Shown here: positions 1 to 7,019 of the stretch, piece after piece
Layout of the letters: every line of letters starts with the position of its first letter
Numbering within the stretch: position 1 is the stretch's first letter
Assembly (NCBI RefSeq): GCF_900111745.1
Contig: NZ_FOIJ01000014.1
Coordinates: forward strand, 1 to 64,000
DNA length: 64,000 nt
From: Stigmatella erecta
GTDB taxonomy: Bacteria > Myxococcota > Myxococcia > Myxococcales > Myxococcaceae
Direction of reading: 5' to 3'
Notes under the pieces: model-generated
What the model saw: only the letters and a program-made list of their open reading frames with translations
Databases searched by the model: none
What the model was told of the DNA's origin: nothing
Made by a program: the position numbers and the translations under genes

Positions 1-285
1 GCCAGCGCTCTTGCTCACTACCACCGGCACAAGCTCTTGCTTGGGCCCGGGCCCCTTGGCTCGTCGATGCGCTGCGCGCTCCCCCTTCTTCCAGGCATAC
101 AACGTTGGCTCCGACACCCCCAGGCTCTTGGCCGCCTGGCTCATCGTCCCTCCTGTCCCCACCGTATGCTCCACGTAGCGCACCGCGAAGGCTCGCAGCG
201 CCTCGGGGTAGGGCAATGCTCCTTTCTTTCTCCCGGCCTTCAATCGCTCTACTTCCTGCCGGAACTGCTCCAACTCCTTCTCCAT
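1..285 (-). CDS. IS66-type TnpA-like helix-turn-helix protein (runs off the window)
   Basis: Reading leftward from an ATG at 285, 95 codons stay open to the window edge, so the 3' end is missing. The product starts MEKELEQFRQEVERLKAGRK, continues with a segment of the type PEALRAFAVRYVEHT, then a helix-turn-helix pattern (SQAAKSLGVSEPTLYAWKK), and ends at the edge with a PGPKQELVPVVV-like stretch. This order (HTH, then a short linker with an LVPV motif) is what I know from the small accessory TnpA proteins of IS66-type elements. A putative GGAGGA ribosome binding site lies just upstream of the start. A truncated second copy follows at 357-512. The family assignment rests on motif memory only; the rest of the element would lie to the left. 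Confidence 0.6.
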   Translation of the reverse strand, partial: MEKELEQFRQEVERLKAGRKKGALPYPEALRAFAVRYVEHTVGTGGTMSQAAKSLGVSEPTLYAWKKGERAAHRRAKGPGPKQELVPVVVSKSAG

Positions 286-333
286 CGGCTCCTCCTTGTG
301 GGGAACTCGGCAGGTCTCACACTCGGCGCCTCT

Positions 334-356
334 CCGTCACGACGGGGCACGGCGAG
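334..356 (-). repeat. Putative insertion-sequence end, copy 1 of a 23-bp direct repeat
   Basis: The 23 bp beginning CCGTCACGACGGGGCACGGC occur here and again, identically, at 562-584. Each copy lies 45-50 bp upstream of a tnpA start (285 and 512), and the DNA between repeat and start is also similar in both copies. Sequence outside the repeat differs completely. That is what the outer end of an insertion sequence looks like when two copies are present. The matching other end is not in the window. Confidence 0.55.
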
Positions 357-512
357 CTGATACCTTCTTCCTCCAGCCGCCACGGTGTGCTCGGCGTAGC
401 GCACCGCGAAGGCGCGCAGTGCCTCGGGGAACGGCAACGAGCCACTGCGCCGTCCAGCCTTCAGCCGCTGCGCCTCTTGACGGAACTGCTCCAATTCCTT
501 CTCCAACTCCAC
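357..512 (-). pseudogene. Truncated second copy of the IS66-type tnpA
   Basis: From a GTG at 512 the frame reads VELEKELEQFRQEAQRLKAG and then PFPEALRAFAVRYAEHTVAAGG, closely matching the first half of the gene at 1-285. The similarity stops near 357-366, exactly where the 23-bp end repeat of copy 1 begins, and the helix-turn-helix half is absent. The simplest reading is that IS copy 1 inserted into the tnpA of copy 2. The differences between the two copies show they are diverged relatives and not a fresh duplication. Confidence 0.6.
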
Positions 513-561
513 GGACCACCTCCTGGTGTGTGGCCTCAGGTGGTCTCACGAGATGGGGAAC

Positions 562-584
562 CCGTCACGACGGGGCACGGCGAG
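562..584 (-). repeat. Putative insertion-sequence end, copy 2 of the 23-bp direct repeat
   Basis: Identical to the 23 bp at 334-356. It sits at the junction between the upstream region of tnpA copy 2 (start at 512) and the broken IS3-type transposase that begins at about 585, which implies that IS copy 2 landed inside the IS3 element. Confidence 0.55.
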
Positions 585-783
585 GTCTTACGAGAGCTTC
601 TTCAGCAGCTTGAAGCAGGAGCTGGTCTACCGAACTGACTTCGCCACGCGTCAGCAGGCCCGCTTGGCCCTCTTCGAGTACATCGAGGTCTTCTACAATC
701 GGCAGCGGCGGCACTCGACGCTGGGCTACGTCAGCCCGGTGGACTTTGAGAACGCGGCCCTACCTGTTACGTTGGCAGCTTAA
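585..783 (+). pseudogene. IS3-family transposase OrfB, C-terminal fragment
   Basis: The frame ending at the TAA at 781-783 encodes the last ~65 residues of an IS3-type DDE transposase: SFFSSLKQELVYR, then a stretch ending YIEVFYNRQRRHSTLGYVSP. This includes the final catalytic Glu region (SLKxE) and the conserved NxxRRHSxLGYxSP motif. Everything upstream (integrase core with both catalytic Asp residues, and OrfA) is missing and replaced by the end of another element at 562-584. An in-frame ATG at 526 lies in the foreign DNA and is accidental. The fragment is not functional. Confidence 0.85.
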
Positions 784-789
784 GTCCTG

Positions 790-814
790 TGTCCACTAAA
801 TCGGGGCAAGCCCA
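790..814 (+). repeat. Right terminal inverted repeat of the IS3-type element
   Basis: Seven bases after the transposase stop, TGTCCACTAAATCGGGGCAA and the following five bases resemble the common IS3-family terminal repeat (a TGTCCACT-type tip followed by a CGGGG stretch). The left partner is missing because the 5' part of the element is gone. This marks where unrelated sequence resumes. Confidence 0.5.
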
Positions 815-815
815 G

Positions 816-905
816 TGGACGCATGATCAGCGCATCGAGTACCACTCTCGGGAGCTGCACATGGCCGAGAGCGAGAAGGAGATCGCTTCACGCCGAGAGG
901 GCTGA
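816..905 (+). pseudogene. 3' remnant of an unidentified gene cut by the IS3 element
   Basis: Directly after the IS3 terminal repeat an open frame of 29 codons runs to a TGA at 903-905. It reads like an ordinary hydrophilic C-terminus (RIEYHSRELHMAESEKEIAS and so on) and is followed 15 bp later by a good intrinsic terminator (921-954). A gene tail plus terminator abutting an IS end suggests the IS removed the rest of the gene. I cannot identify the family, and chance openness is possible at this length. Confidence 0.3.
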
Positions 906-920
906 TCAGCACAAGAAGAG

Positions 921-954
921 GAGCCGGCCGTGGGCACAGGCCTGGCTCTTTTTT
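921..954 (+). terminator. Rho-independent terminator
   Basis: GAGCCGGCC and GGCCTGGCTC form a GC-rich stem around a short loop, followed by a run of six T (949-954). It lies 15 bp after the truncated frame that ends at 905, the only + strand coding remnant it could serve. Confidence 0.6.
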
Positions 955-1244
955 GATTTCATTCTGGTGCGCTTGGCATTGACAGCAAGCTCCCGCACGG
1001 TGCATTAGACCACCCGAGGGCCTGTAGAAACGGGCCGCGGCTTCTCCTGGCGGCAACGGGCCAGGACCCGCGAACTCATCAGCTTGAGGAAGGCCACCAA
1101 GCCGACCTCGGGATACGGCCGTAGTGGACAAAAACGGAGAGGCCACACCCGGCTATATGTCCGGGCTCTCTTCGGCTCCGATAGCTGACCGCACGGCGCA
1201 ACGCCGTTCCTCATCCGGTCAGTGCTTCGTAGGAAGGCGCTGGC

Positions 1245-1709
1245 GTGCCGCAGCGCATCTGTGAAGTCTTGACTCCGAAGCATGACGAGGGGCTCGACCT
1301 CCTACTGGAGATCCGAGAACTCCGGGAGGAACTGCGCACGCTGCGAGCCGATCTCGCGAGCCTGCGAGGTCACATGATCTCGCCGACGCCTGTAGTTGTC
1401 GGCGTAGAAGAAGCGGGACGCCATCTGGGCTGCGGGCGCACGAAGATCTTCGAGTTGCTGAAGTCCGGGATGCTGGAACAGGCCCCCAAGGTCGGTAGGA
1501 GCACCATGGTGACAGTGGCCAGCATCCACGCCTACCAACAAGTCGGCAGCAACGAAACCACGCAGCAGAAGCGACGGCGCAAGCTGAAGGCGAGGGCACC
1601 AGCATCCAAGGCACAGTCCTCGGGGCGTGAGGCTCGCGAGGCCATCCTCAAGCTGGTACGGCCTGCTCGACGGACGCATACGGCGGATCTTCCGGGTGTT
1701 CAAGAGTGA
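1245..1709 (+). CDS. Helix-turn-helix DNA-binding protein, excisionase-like
   Basis: A 154-residue protein starting at GTG 1245, preceded by AGGAAGG at a good distance. Residues ~15-45 look like a coiled coil (LLLEIRELREELRTLRADLA). Residues ~50-100 match the MerR-like HTH_17 fold of excisionases and phage regulators (VVVGVEEAGRHLGCGRTKIF, then a K(V)GR wing). The C-terminus is very basic (QQKRRRKLKARA). It lies tail to tail with the integrase gene and overlaps its 3' end by 62 bp (1648-1709). Position next to an integrase supports a role as directionality factor or element regulator, but that is inference. Confidence 0.6.
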   Translation: MPQRICEVLTPKHDEGLDLLLEIRELREELRTLRADLASLRGHMISPTPVVVGVEEAGRHLGCGRTKIFELLKSGMLEQAPKVGRSTMVTVASIHAYQQVGSNETTQQKRRRKLKARAPASKAQSSGREAREAILKLVRPARRTHTADLPGVQE

Positions 1710-2823
1710 TGGGCACCTTGATCATTGGAGGCACCTTGACGTTCTCGTAGAACTTCTTCGTGGTCGTCACCGACTGGTGCCCCACCACGGCGGCGATGGC
1801 GGCCAGAGGCAAGCCCCCTGATCTCGGGCGTACCTCCTGGCCGCACTCGGAAGCCCAGGTGACGAAGCTGTGGCGCAGTTCGCCGAACCGCACCGGCTCC
1901 ACGCCTGCGGACTTTGCGGCCCGGGAAACCACCTTGCGGATGTAGCTGTCCACCGGAGCTGCCCCCCGAGCCTGGAGTCGCTGCACAGCTGCAAGAGTCT
2001 GGTGGTCGATGCTCTGCACATGGACCCGGCCGCTCTTGTGGACGAACTTGATGGTGGCCGCGATTACTCCGTGCTCCCGTAGGACGGTGACCTTCCCCTC
2101 GCCCCGCGCGAGCCGCTCGATCTCCGTGCTGTGCATCCCCGTCTTGGCGTGAATGCAGAGCACGTCACGTACTGGCTGCACATCTGTCACGCGTCCCGTG
2201 CCCCTCCAGCCGTATTTCGCCGACTCCCAACCGTTAATGGCCCGGTACAAGCGCTGGATCTCCTCGATGGTATAGCCCTTCTCCCGGATGGCCTTCTCGG
2301 GACGCGCGGCGGGAACCTTGAGCGCCAGCGTGCAGTCCTCGGAAACCGGAAGCACGGCCTCGACCTCTCGAAGCCAGGCCGTGTAGGACTTCAGAGCCGT
2401 GATGCGGTTCTTCCGGGCCGTCTTGTGCCGCGCGAGTTCACGCAGCACCTCCTGGAGCGTCAGGCGGCGCAGGTCCCGGCCCACCAGCACCTCCGCCCAT
2501 CCCGCCAGATAGTAGGCGACGTTGCCCACGTAGCGTTCGGTGCGCCCCTGGGCCTTGAGGTACTCCAAGAACCGGCCCACGGTTTCGGGGTCCAGGTACA
2601 CCGCAGCGTCCTTCTGCGTCTGCTGGACCTCCGTCTTGGTCTGGTAGGCCCCGGGATCTCGGAGGAACAGCGCCAGTTCCGCCTCGGCCTCGGTCTCGTT
2701 CCGGGCGTCCAGGGTGATGGCGTAGTTCCGCCCTTGCACCATCTTGCGGAGCACATAGACCGTCCGACCATCGCCAGTCCGGTAGGTCCGGCCACCTTTC
2801 CATTTTCCCGACCACTTCGGCAT
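1648..2823 (-). CDS. Tyrosine recombinase (integrase) of the integrated element
   Basis: A 391-residue protein; the ATG at 2823 is chosen because GGGGAG precedes it at a proper distance. Residues ~75-165 resemble a core-binding SAM-like domain and ~175-365 the catalytic domain. Visible catalytic-type positions are Lys263 (FVHKSGR), Arg317 in GELRHSF, His349 in VVGHQS and Tyr359 in KKFYENV. Two usually invariant residues differ: the first Arg (TGxR) is His231 (AKTGMHSTEIERL), and the His of the HxxR box is Gly314. The gene ends 138 bp from the partial tRNA-Met, the normal place for an integrase beside its attachment site. It could be active with atypical residues or decaying; the frame itself is intact. 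Confidence 0.8.
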   Translation of the reverse strand: MPKWSGKWKGGRTYRTGDGRTVYVLRKMVQGRNYAITLDARNETEAEAELALFLRDPGAYQTKTEVQQTQKDAAVYLDPETVGRFLEYLKAQGRTERYVGNVAYYLAGWAEVLVGRDLRRLTLQEVLRELARHKTARKNRITALKSYTAWLREVEAVLPVSEDCTLALKVPAARPEKAIREKGYTIEEIQRLYRAINGWESAKYGWRGTGRVTDVQPVRDVLCIHAKTGMHSTEIERLARGEGKVTVLREHGVIAATIKFVHKSGRVHVQSIDHQTLAAVQRLQARGAAPVDSYIRKVVSRAAKSAGVEPVRFGELRHSFVTWASECGQEVRPRSGGLPLAAIAAVVGHQSVTTTKKFYENVKVPPMIKVPITLEHPEDPPYASVEQAVPA

Positions 2824-2961
2824 GCAGCACTCCCCAACGTCAGTCCCATTTGGTACCAGTTTGGTACTCCAGGCGCAAGACGCGGTGCCCCGCTCCAACC
2901 CATGGGGCTAAACGCTCATTCCTAAAAGGGAATTCCGGAGGAACAACTGCCGCAGGAAAAC

Positions 2962-3015
2962 TAGAGCGGCGGTCTCATAATCCGCAGGTAGTCGGTTCAA
3001 GTCCGACCCTGGCCA
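2962..3015 (+). pseudogene. 3' fragment of tRNA-Met(CAU): attachment site (attR-like)
   Basis: From TAGAGC in the D-arm onward the sequence matches a bacterial elongator tRNA-Met: anticodon arm 2969-2985 with loop CTCATAA (anticodon CAT at 2976-2978), T-arm 2991-3007 (GTCGG, TTCAAGT, CCGAC), 3' acceptor strand CCTGGCC and discriminator A3015. The 5' acceptor strand (GGCCAGG expected) and most of the D-arm are absent; the DNA left of 2962 belongs to the integrase side. A native-looking terminator follows. This is the usual outcome of integration into a tRNA gene, with the rebuilt whole tRNA expected at the far end of the element, outside the window. Confidence 0.8.
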
Positions 3016-3018
3016 CAG

Positions 3019-3058
3019 GCCCCGTCCCCAGGAGTTCCCGGGGACGGGGCTTTTTTTT
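3019..3058 (+). terminator. Strong terminator of the tRNA-Met transcription unit
   Basis: A perfect 11-bp stem (GCCCCGTCCCC at 3019-3029 and its complement at 3040-3050) with a short loop is followed by eight T (3051-3058). It begins three bases after the tRNA discriminator base, so it originally ended the tRNA gene. Confidence 0.9.
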
Positions 3059-3121
3059 ACCCAGGTGCCCCCTCCCCCCTCCGTGCCCATCTTGTCCCCG
3101 CCAAACCCTGGAGGGGCCTGT

Positions 3122-3352
3122 ATGTCGACGCAGTTGCCGCCGCAGACCACGCCGCCCGTCAAGGAGCCTGATCCTCAGACGCCCCGGCGGGAGCCTCCGC
3201 CCGGCCCTCCCCCAGAGAAGGACCCGCCCTCGCGCACGCCTCCGAAAGAGGACCCGCCCCCCCCGGCGCCCGAGCCTGGCAAGCCCGTTCCCGAGGTGGA
3301 GGATCCTCCCGCGCCGGGCCAGCCGCCCCGCTCGCCGGGCATCATCGCCTGA
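3122..3352 (+). CDS. Small proline-rich protein
   Basis: A 76-residue frame from ATG 3122, preceded by GGAGGGG six bases upstream. About a third of the residues are proline, interspersed with Glu, Asp, Lys and Arg (for example PPPEKDPPSRTPPKEDPP); there is no signal peptide, membrane segment or cysteine. Such composition suggests an extended, unstructured polypeptide. It is the first gene after the tRNA terminator and lies on the same strand as the ribbon-helix-helix gene 100 bp downstream. I do not recognise a family. The good ribosome binding site and acidic/basic alternation make it more credible than a random GC-rich frame. Confidence 0.5.
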   Translation: MSTQLPPQTTPPVKEPDPQTPRREPPPGPPPEKDPPSRTPPKEDPPPPAPEPGKPVPEVEDPPAPGQPPRSPGIIA

Positions 3353-3452
3353 GCACCCGCTGTGCCGTTTTTTTGACGGAACGGCGGGCCGGCCTCCTAA
3401 TTGCCGCCCACAGGCCAGTAGCGGCCTGTAGCAGCTCGCCAGGAGGTTCCTG

Positions 3453-3692
3453 ATGCAGGATGGCAACGTCAGCCCACTGAGCTCCGACACCCCTTCGGCC
3501 CCGGTCGAATCGGGGGAAGTCCGCTCCGTCCCAGAGATCGAGGTCGTCTCCACCCACGTCCTCGTCGCCGAAGAACAGGTGCAGAAGCTCCGCGAGCTGT
3601 CCCGGCGCACCCGCATCGCCCAGAGCGAGTACCTGCGCGAGGCGGTGGAGGATCTCCTCGCCAAGTACGGCAAGGCCGGAGGCCAGCCGTAA
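3453..3692 (+). CDS. Ribbon-helix-helix domain protein
   Basis: A 79-residue protein from ATG 3453 with AGGAGG nine bases upstream. The first ~33 residues are flexible (Ser, Pro, Glu rich). Residues ~36-72 fit a MetJ/Arc-type ribbon-helix-helix: a short strand (THVLVAEEQV), helix QKLRELSRRTRIAQ, and helix SEYLREAVEDLLAKY. Such proteins bind DNA as dimers and often act as autoregulated repressors or antitoxins. Its stop codon overlaps the start of the next small gene (TAATG at 3690-3694), implying coupled translation. Target and role are not visible. Confidence 0.7.
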   Translation: MQDGNVSPLSSDTPSAPVESGEVRSVPEIEVVSTHVLVAEEQVQKLRELSRRTRIAQSEYLREAVEDLLAKYGKAGGQP

Positions 3693-3856
3693 TGCCCTCC
3701 TCCCTCACCCAGGCCGCCACGCGCACCCGCGAGGTTCTCCCCACGCCCCTCGCCCGGGAGCTGGAAGGCCTGCTCGGCCCTCACGCCCGGCCGCCGGCTG
3801 GACGGCCTCCCACCATCAAGGACGCCATCATCCGCTGGCTCAACGAGGAGCTGTAA
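3692..3856 (+). CDS. 54-residue protein coupled to the ribbon-helix-helix gene
   Basis: The ATG at 3692 shares its A with the stop codon of the preceding gene. The product has an N-terminal stretch rich in Thr, Arg and Leu, a Pro-rich middle (PHARPPAGRPPT) and a helical, amphipathic end (IKDAIIRWLNEEL). It ends 20 bp before the convergent flippase-like gene. The TAATG overlap with a plausible partner is the main support; no family is recognised. It could be a partner of the DNA-binding protein (toxin, or a second small DNA-binding subunit), but nothing in the sequence decides this. Confidence 0.45.
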   Translation: MPSSLTQAATRTREVLPTPLARELEGLLGPHARPPAGRPPTIKDAIIRWLNEEL

Positions 3857-3875
3857 GCCCAGCGCCCCTCCGGCC

Positions 3876-4943
3876 TCAGGCCGTGGGGGCCGACGCTTCA
3901 TCCCCCTCGCCCTTGTCCATCTTCGTGGCGATGTCCCGGAAGGACAGGTGCCCCAGCGACAGCAGCAGCAGGCCGAAGCCCACCTGTTGCACCGTCTGGC
4001 ACAGCCACGTCACGTTCGCGTAGGCCAGGCCGCTGGAGTTCACCACCGAGGCCGGCAGGAAGAGGCTCATGCCCACCGTCGTCGCCGCCTGGAACGTCCC
4101 CATCATCCCCGGCGCCGCGGGAATCATCAGCCCCACCACCAGCACCGTCATCACCACGTAGCCCTGGAACAGCGTCAGCGTCATGGGCTGGCACGACGCA
4201 TCCAACGTGCCCGCGCAGCTGAAGGCCCGGGACAGCAGCGCCATGCCCGCCCCGTTCAGGCCCCAGTAGGCGAAGGTGTAGAGAAAGAAGCCGGTGAGCT
4301 GCTTCGCCTTGGGCAACTGCCCCATCGCCCCGACGAAGCCATCCACCACGTCGGCCATCTTGTCCGCCAGCGCCGGGACGAACCGCCCCACCGTGATGCG
4401 CACCAGGTGCACCGCGCGGTCGTGCTGCCAGCGCGCGAAGAGCAGGAACAGCAGCCCGCTGCCGAAGAAGGCGAACATCAGCGTGGAGCCCAGCTTCACG
4501 TAGCGGACTTCCGGCGTCTCCGTGGGGATGAAGAAGAGCAGCACGCGCAGGAGCGTGGCCACGAAGATCCCGTCGGTGATGCGCTCGAGCACCACCGAGG
4601 TCATCGCCGCGCTGCTGCGGATGGAGCTGCGCTGGGCGATGAGGTACGGCCGGGCGAACTCTCCCAGCCGGAACGGCATCACCAGCAGCATCATGAAGCC
4701 AATGCCCGAGGCCTGGTTGAGCGGGCGGAACGGCACCCGCTCGATCCCCGACAGCAGGCACCCCCACCGCAACGTCCGGAAGACGTGGATGAGGGTCAGG
4801 ATGCCGAAGTACGGCAGGACATAAAGGTAGTTCGCCGAGCGGAGGCTGGCCCACTGCGATCGCCAGTCCGTGTTTCGGAACGCCCACCACGAGATCAGGA
4901 GGGTGACCAGCACGCTGGCCACGAGCTTGACGGCACGCTTCAC
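3876..4943 (-). CDS. Flippase-like integral membrane protein (LPG synthase TM / UPF0104 family)
   Basis: A 355-residue protein with a short basic N-terminus and about seven to eight hydrophobic segments. Early motifs such as HVFRTLRWGCLL and MLLVMPFRLGEFARPYLIA are typical of the lysylphosphatidylglycerol-synthase membrane-domain family (YbhN/AglD-like), whose members are thought to move or build lipid-linked molecules. The basic/acidic tail (KMDKGEGDEASAPTA) is likely cytoplasmic. It starts 16 bp after the PHP phosphatase gene and is on the same strand, so the two are probably cotranscribed; that pairing hints at envelope polysaccharide or lipid work. The substrate cannot be read from sequence. 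Confidence 0.8.
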   Translation of the reverse strand: MKRAVKLVASVLVTLLISWWAFRNTDWRSQWASLRSANYLYVLPYFGILTLIHVFRTLRWGCLLSGIERVPFRPLNQASGIGFMMLLVMPFRLGEFARPYLIAQRSSIRSSAAMTSVVLERITDGIFVATLLRVLLFFIPTETPEVRYVKLGSTLMFAFFGSGLLFLLFARWQHDRAVHLVRITVGRFVPALADKMADVVDGFVGAMGQLPKAKQLTGFFLYTFAYWGLNGAGMALLSRAFSCAGTLDASCQPMTLTLFQGYVVMTVLVVGLMIPAAPGMMGTFQAATTVGMSLFLPASVVNSSGLAYANVTWLCQTVQQVGFGLLLLSLGHLSFRDIATKMDKGEGDEASAPTA

Positions 4944-4959
4944 GGCGGCGGGTATACCG

Positions 4960-5691
4960 TCACTCCTCCATGGACTCCAGCGGCTCTCCCAAGAGCAGCC
5001 GCCGGGGATGCTCCCGGAACAGCTGGACGAAAGCCCGCTCTCCTACCTGCCCCCGGAGCTCCGCCATCGCCCGCCCCACCCAGTCCCGCGCCCCCGTGGG
5101 GGCATGTAGGTCTGTCGCGGCGAGCGTGTACAGCCCCTCGTCCAGGAAGGCCCGGGCCTGCTTCTTCGCCGGCCCCCCGTAGCGGCCCATGAGCGCCCCC
5201 ACATCCATCTGAAGCAGGGCCCCGGCCCGGACGGCCTCGGCCGCGCGGCCCTTTCGCGCGAACTCCTGGCACCGCTCGGGGTGGGCGATGACGGGCCGCA
5301 CCCCCTTGAGGCGGATGCGGAACAGGATGTCCAGCAGGGCCGGGACCGGCGCCGTGTAGGGCAGCTCCACCAGCACGTAGGGGCCCGCCCCCAGCATCCG
5401 GGCCTCGGGCGTCCCCAGCCCCTTCAGGAAGGCGTCATCGAGCACGTTCTCCGCGTTGCGGCCCAGCGTTAGCGCGATGCCCTCGCGCTCCAGCGCCGCG
5501 CCCACTTCCGCCAGGCGCGTCTCGACGACATCCCGGGGAGCGTACTCGGGCCGGGCGTGCGGGCTGGGCGCCACGGTGGAGAACCCCAGGTCCACCAGCG
5601 CCCGCGCCATCTCCAGGCTGGCCTCCAGCGTCTTCGCGCCGTCATCCACCCCCGGCAACAGGTGGCAGTGCAGGTCGACCCACCCGCTCAC
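4960..5691 (-). CDS. PHP-domain phosphatase, CpsB/YwqE type
   Basis: A 243-residue protein from a GTG at 5691 that overlaps the yacG stop codon (GTGA); a longer upstream frame would be arginine/glycine shadow of yacG. The N-terminus WVDLHCHLLPGVDDG carries the metal-binding HxH of PHP domains; further metal-ligand motifs are IAHPERC and AATDLHAP near the end. Length and motif order match manganese-dependent protein-tyrosine phosphatases such as CpsB/YwqE that regulate capsule or exopolysaccharide kinases. The neighbouring flippase-like gene fits an envelope role. Whether the substrate is phosphotyrosine is inferred from family only. Confidence 0.8.
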   Translation of the reverse strand: MSGWVDLHCHLLPGVDDGAKTLEASLEMARALVDLGFSTVAPSPHARPEYAPRDVVETRLAEVGAALEREGIALTLGRNAENVLDDAFLKGLGTPEARMLGAGPYVLVELPYTAPVPALLDILFRIRLKGVRPVIAHPERCQEFARKGRAAEAVRAGALLQMDVGALMGRYGGPAKKQARAFLDEGLYTLAATDLHAPTGARDWVGRAMAELRGQVGERAFVQLFREHPRRLLLGEPLESMEE

Positions 5692-5891
5692 GCGTCGCCG
5701 CCCCGCTCGGGATAGCCCGGCGGCAGCTCGTCCTCCTGCTCGTCCACCTGGCGATCCGGCACCCGGTATTCCTCGCCCAGCCAGCGGCCCAGGTCCACGG
5801 CCCGGCACCGTCGGGAGCAGAACGGATAGGAGGGATTTTCCGCCCGGGGGGCGGAGGGCTTCTGGCAGATGGGGCAGGCAGGACGCGACAT
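5688..5891 (-). CDS. yacG: DNA gyrase inhibitor / zinc-binding protein YacG
   Basis: A 67-residue protein from ATG 5891. It has the YacG zinc ribbon: CPIC at residues 6-9 and CSRRC at 25-29, followed by AVDLGRWLGEEYRVP, a signature of this family, and an acidic C-terminus. In E. coli the protein binds GyrB and inhibits gyrase. The gene overlaps the next one by four bases (5688-5691), so translation is probably coupled. An in-frame upstream extension exists but has no homology-like features. Confidence 0.88.
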   Translation of the reverse strand: MSRPACPICQKPSAPRAENPSYPFCSRRCRAVDLGRWLGEEYRVPDRQVDEQEDELPPGYPERGGDA

Positions 5892-5988
5892 GATGGACTC
5901 CCAGGCTTCATAAGCCGTGAGGCTCTCCCGGGCCAGGGAGTTCGGTATCCCCACTGGAGAGCAACCAGGCTTCTCGCCGAGGTGTCCC

Positions 5989-6978
5989 ATGCACGTGTTC
6001 CGAACCACCGGCGCAGGCGGTCCCGAGGTCCTCTCCTTCGAGGAACGGCCGGACCTCACCCCCGGCCCCTCCGAGCTGCTCATCCGGGTGCGCGCCACCG
6101 CGCTCAACCGGGCCGATCTGCTCCAGCTCAAGGGCCACTATCCGCCCCCCCCGGGCGCCCCCCCGGACATCCCCGGCCTGGAGTACGCCGGCGAGGTGGT
6201 GGCCGTGGGCTCCCGGGTGCGCCGCTTCCAGCCAGGCGCCCGCGTCATGGGGCTGGTGGCGGGCGGGGCCTGGGCCGAGCAGCTCACCGTCCATGAGCGC
6301 GAGGCCATTCCCCTGCCCGAGGGCCTGGACTTCACGGACGCGGCGGCCCTCCCCGAGGTCTACCTCACGGCATTCGATGCCCTGGTGCTCCAGGGCGGCC
6401 TGCGCCCCGGGGAGACGGTGCTCGTCCACGCCGTGGCCAGCGGCGTGGGGTCCGCGGCCGCCCTTCTGTGCCGGGCCATGGGGGCCCGCGTGGTGGGCAC
6501 GGGGCGCAACGCCTCGAAGCTGGAGCGTGCCCGGGAGTGGGGCGTGGAGCGCACCGTCCACGTCCCGGGCTCCCCGCCCCGCTTCGCCCAGGCCGTCCGG
6601 GAGGCCACCGGTGGTGCCGGGGCCGACCTGGCGCTGGATCTCGTCGGGGGCGACTACGTCCCGGAGACCCTGGAGGCGCTGGCCTACCAGGGCCGGGCCA
6701 TGCTCGTGGGGCTCGTGGCGGGCAACCAGGCACAGGTGAACCTCGGGCTCCTCCTCTCCAAGCGCCTGCGGATGACTGGCACCACGCTGCGCAGCCGCCC
6801 CCTGGAGGAGAAGATCGCCGTGGCCCAGGCCGCCGAGCGGCACCTGCTCCCGCTGTTCCGCTCCGGGGCGCTCAAGCCCGTCATCGACGCCGTGGTGCCC
6901 ATCCAGGACATCCGGCAGGCGCTCCAGCGGCTGGCGGGCAATGAAACCGTCGGAAAGGTCGTCCTTCGCTGGGGGTGA
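5989..6978 (+). CDS. NAD(P)H-quinone oxidoreductase, zinc-free MDR family
   Basis: A 329-residue protein from ATG 5989. It shows the medium-chain reductase pattern without zinc ligands: an N-terminal GroES-like half with ATALNRADLLQLKGHYPPPP and PGLEYAGEVVAVG, then a Rossmann half with the nucleotide motif VHAVASGVGSAAALL and LALDLVGGDYV. These are the hallmarks of PIG3/QorA-type quinone oxidoreductases that reduce quinones with NADPH. It is convergent with nothing and is followed 41 bp later by the agmatinase-like gene on the same strand. The divergent yacG start lies 97 bp upstream. Substrate is unknown. Confidence 0.88.
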   Translation: MHVFRTTGAGGPEVLSFEERPDLTPGPSELLIRVRATALNRADLLQLKGHYPPPPGAPPDIPGLEYAGEVVAVGSRVRRFQPGARVMGLVAGGAWAEQLTVHEREAIPLPEGLDFTDAAALPEVYLTAFDALVLQGGLRPGETVLVHAVASGVGSAAALLCRAMGARVVGTGRNASKLERAREWGVERTVHVPGSPPRFAQAVREATGGAGADLALDLVGGDYVPETLEALAYQGRAMLVGLVAGNQAQVNLGLLLSKRLRMTGTTLRSRPLEEKIAVAQAAERHLLPLFRSGALKPVIDAVVPIQDIRQALQRLAGNETVGKVVLRWG

Positions 6979-7019
6979 GAGTTGCGAAGCGGGGCCAGGC
7001 CTTTATCCTGCGCCGCGCC

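Noticed and set aside
105-638. Plus-strand open frames through the IS region
   Set aside because: They are antisense to the two tnpA copies and cross three different element fragments.
2939-3015. A complete tRNA-Met gene
   Set aside because: The 5' acceptor strand complementary to CCTGGCC and most of the D-arm are missing.
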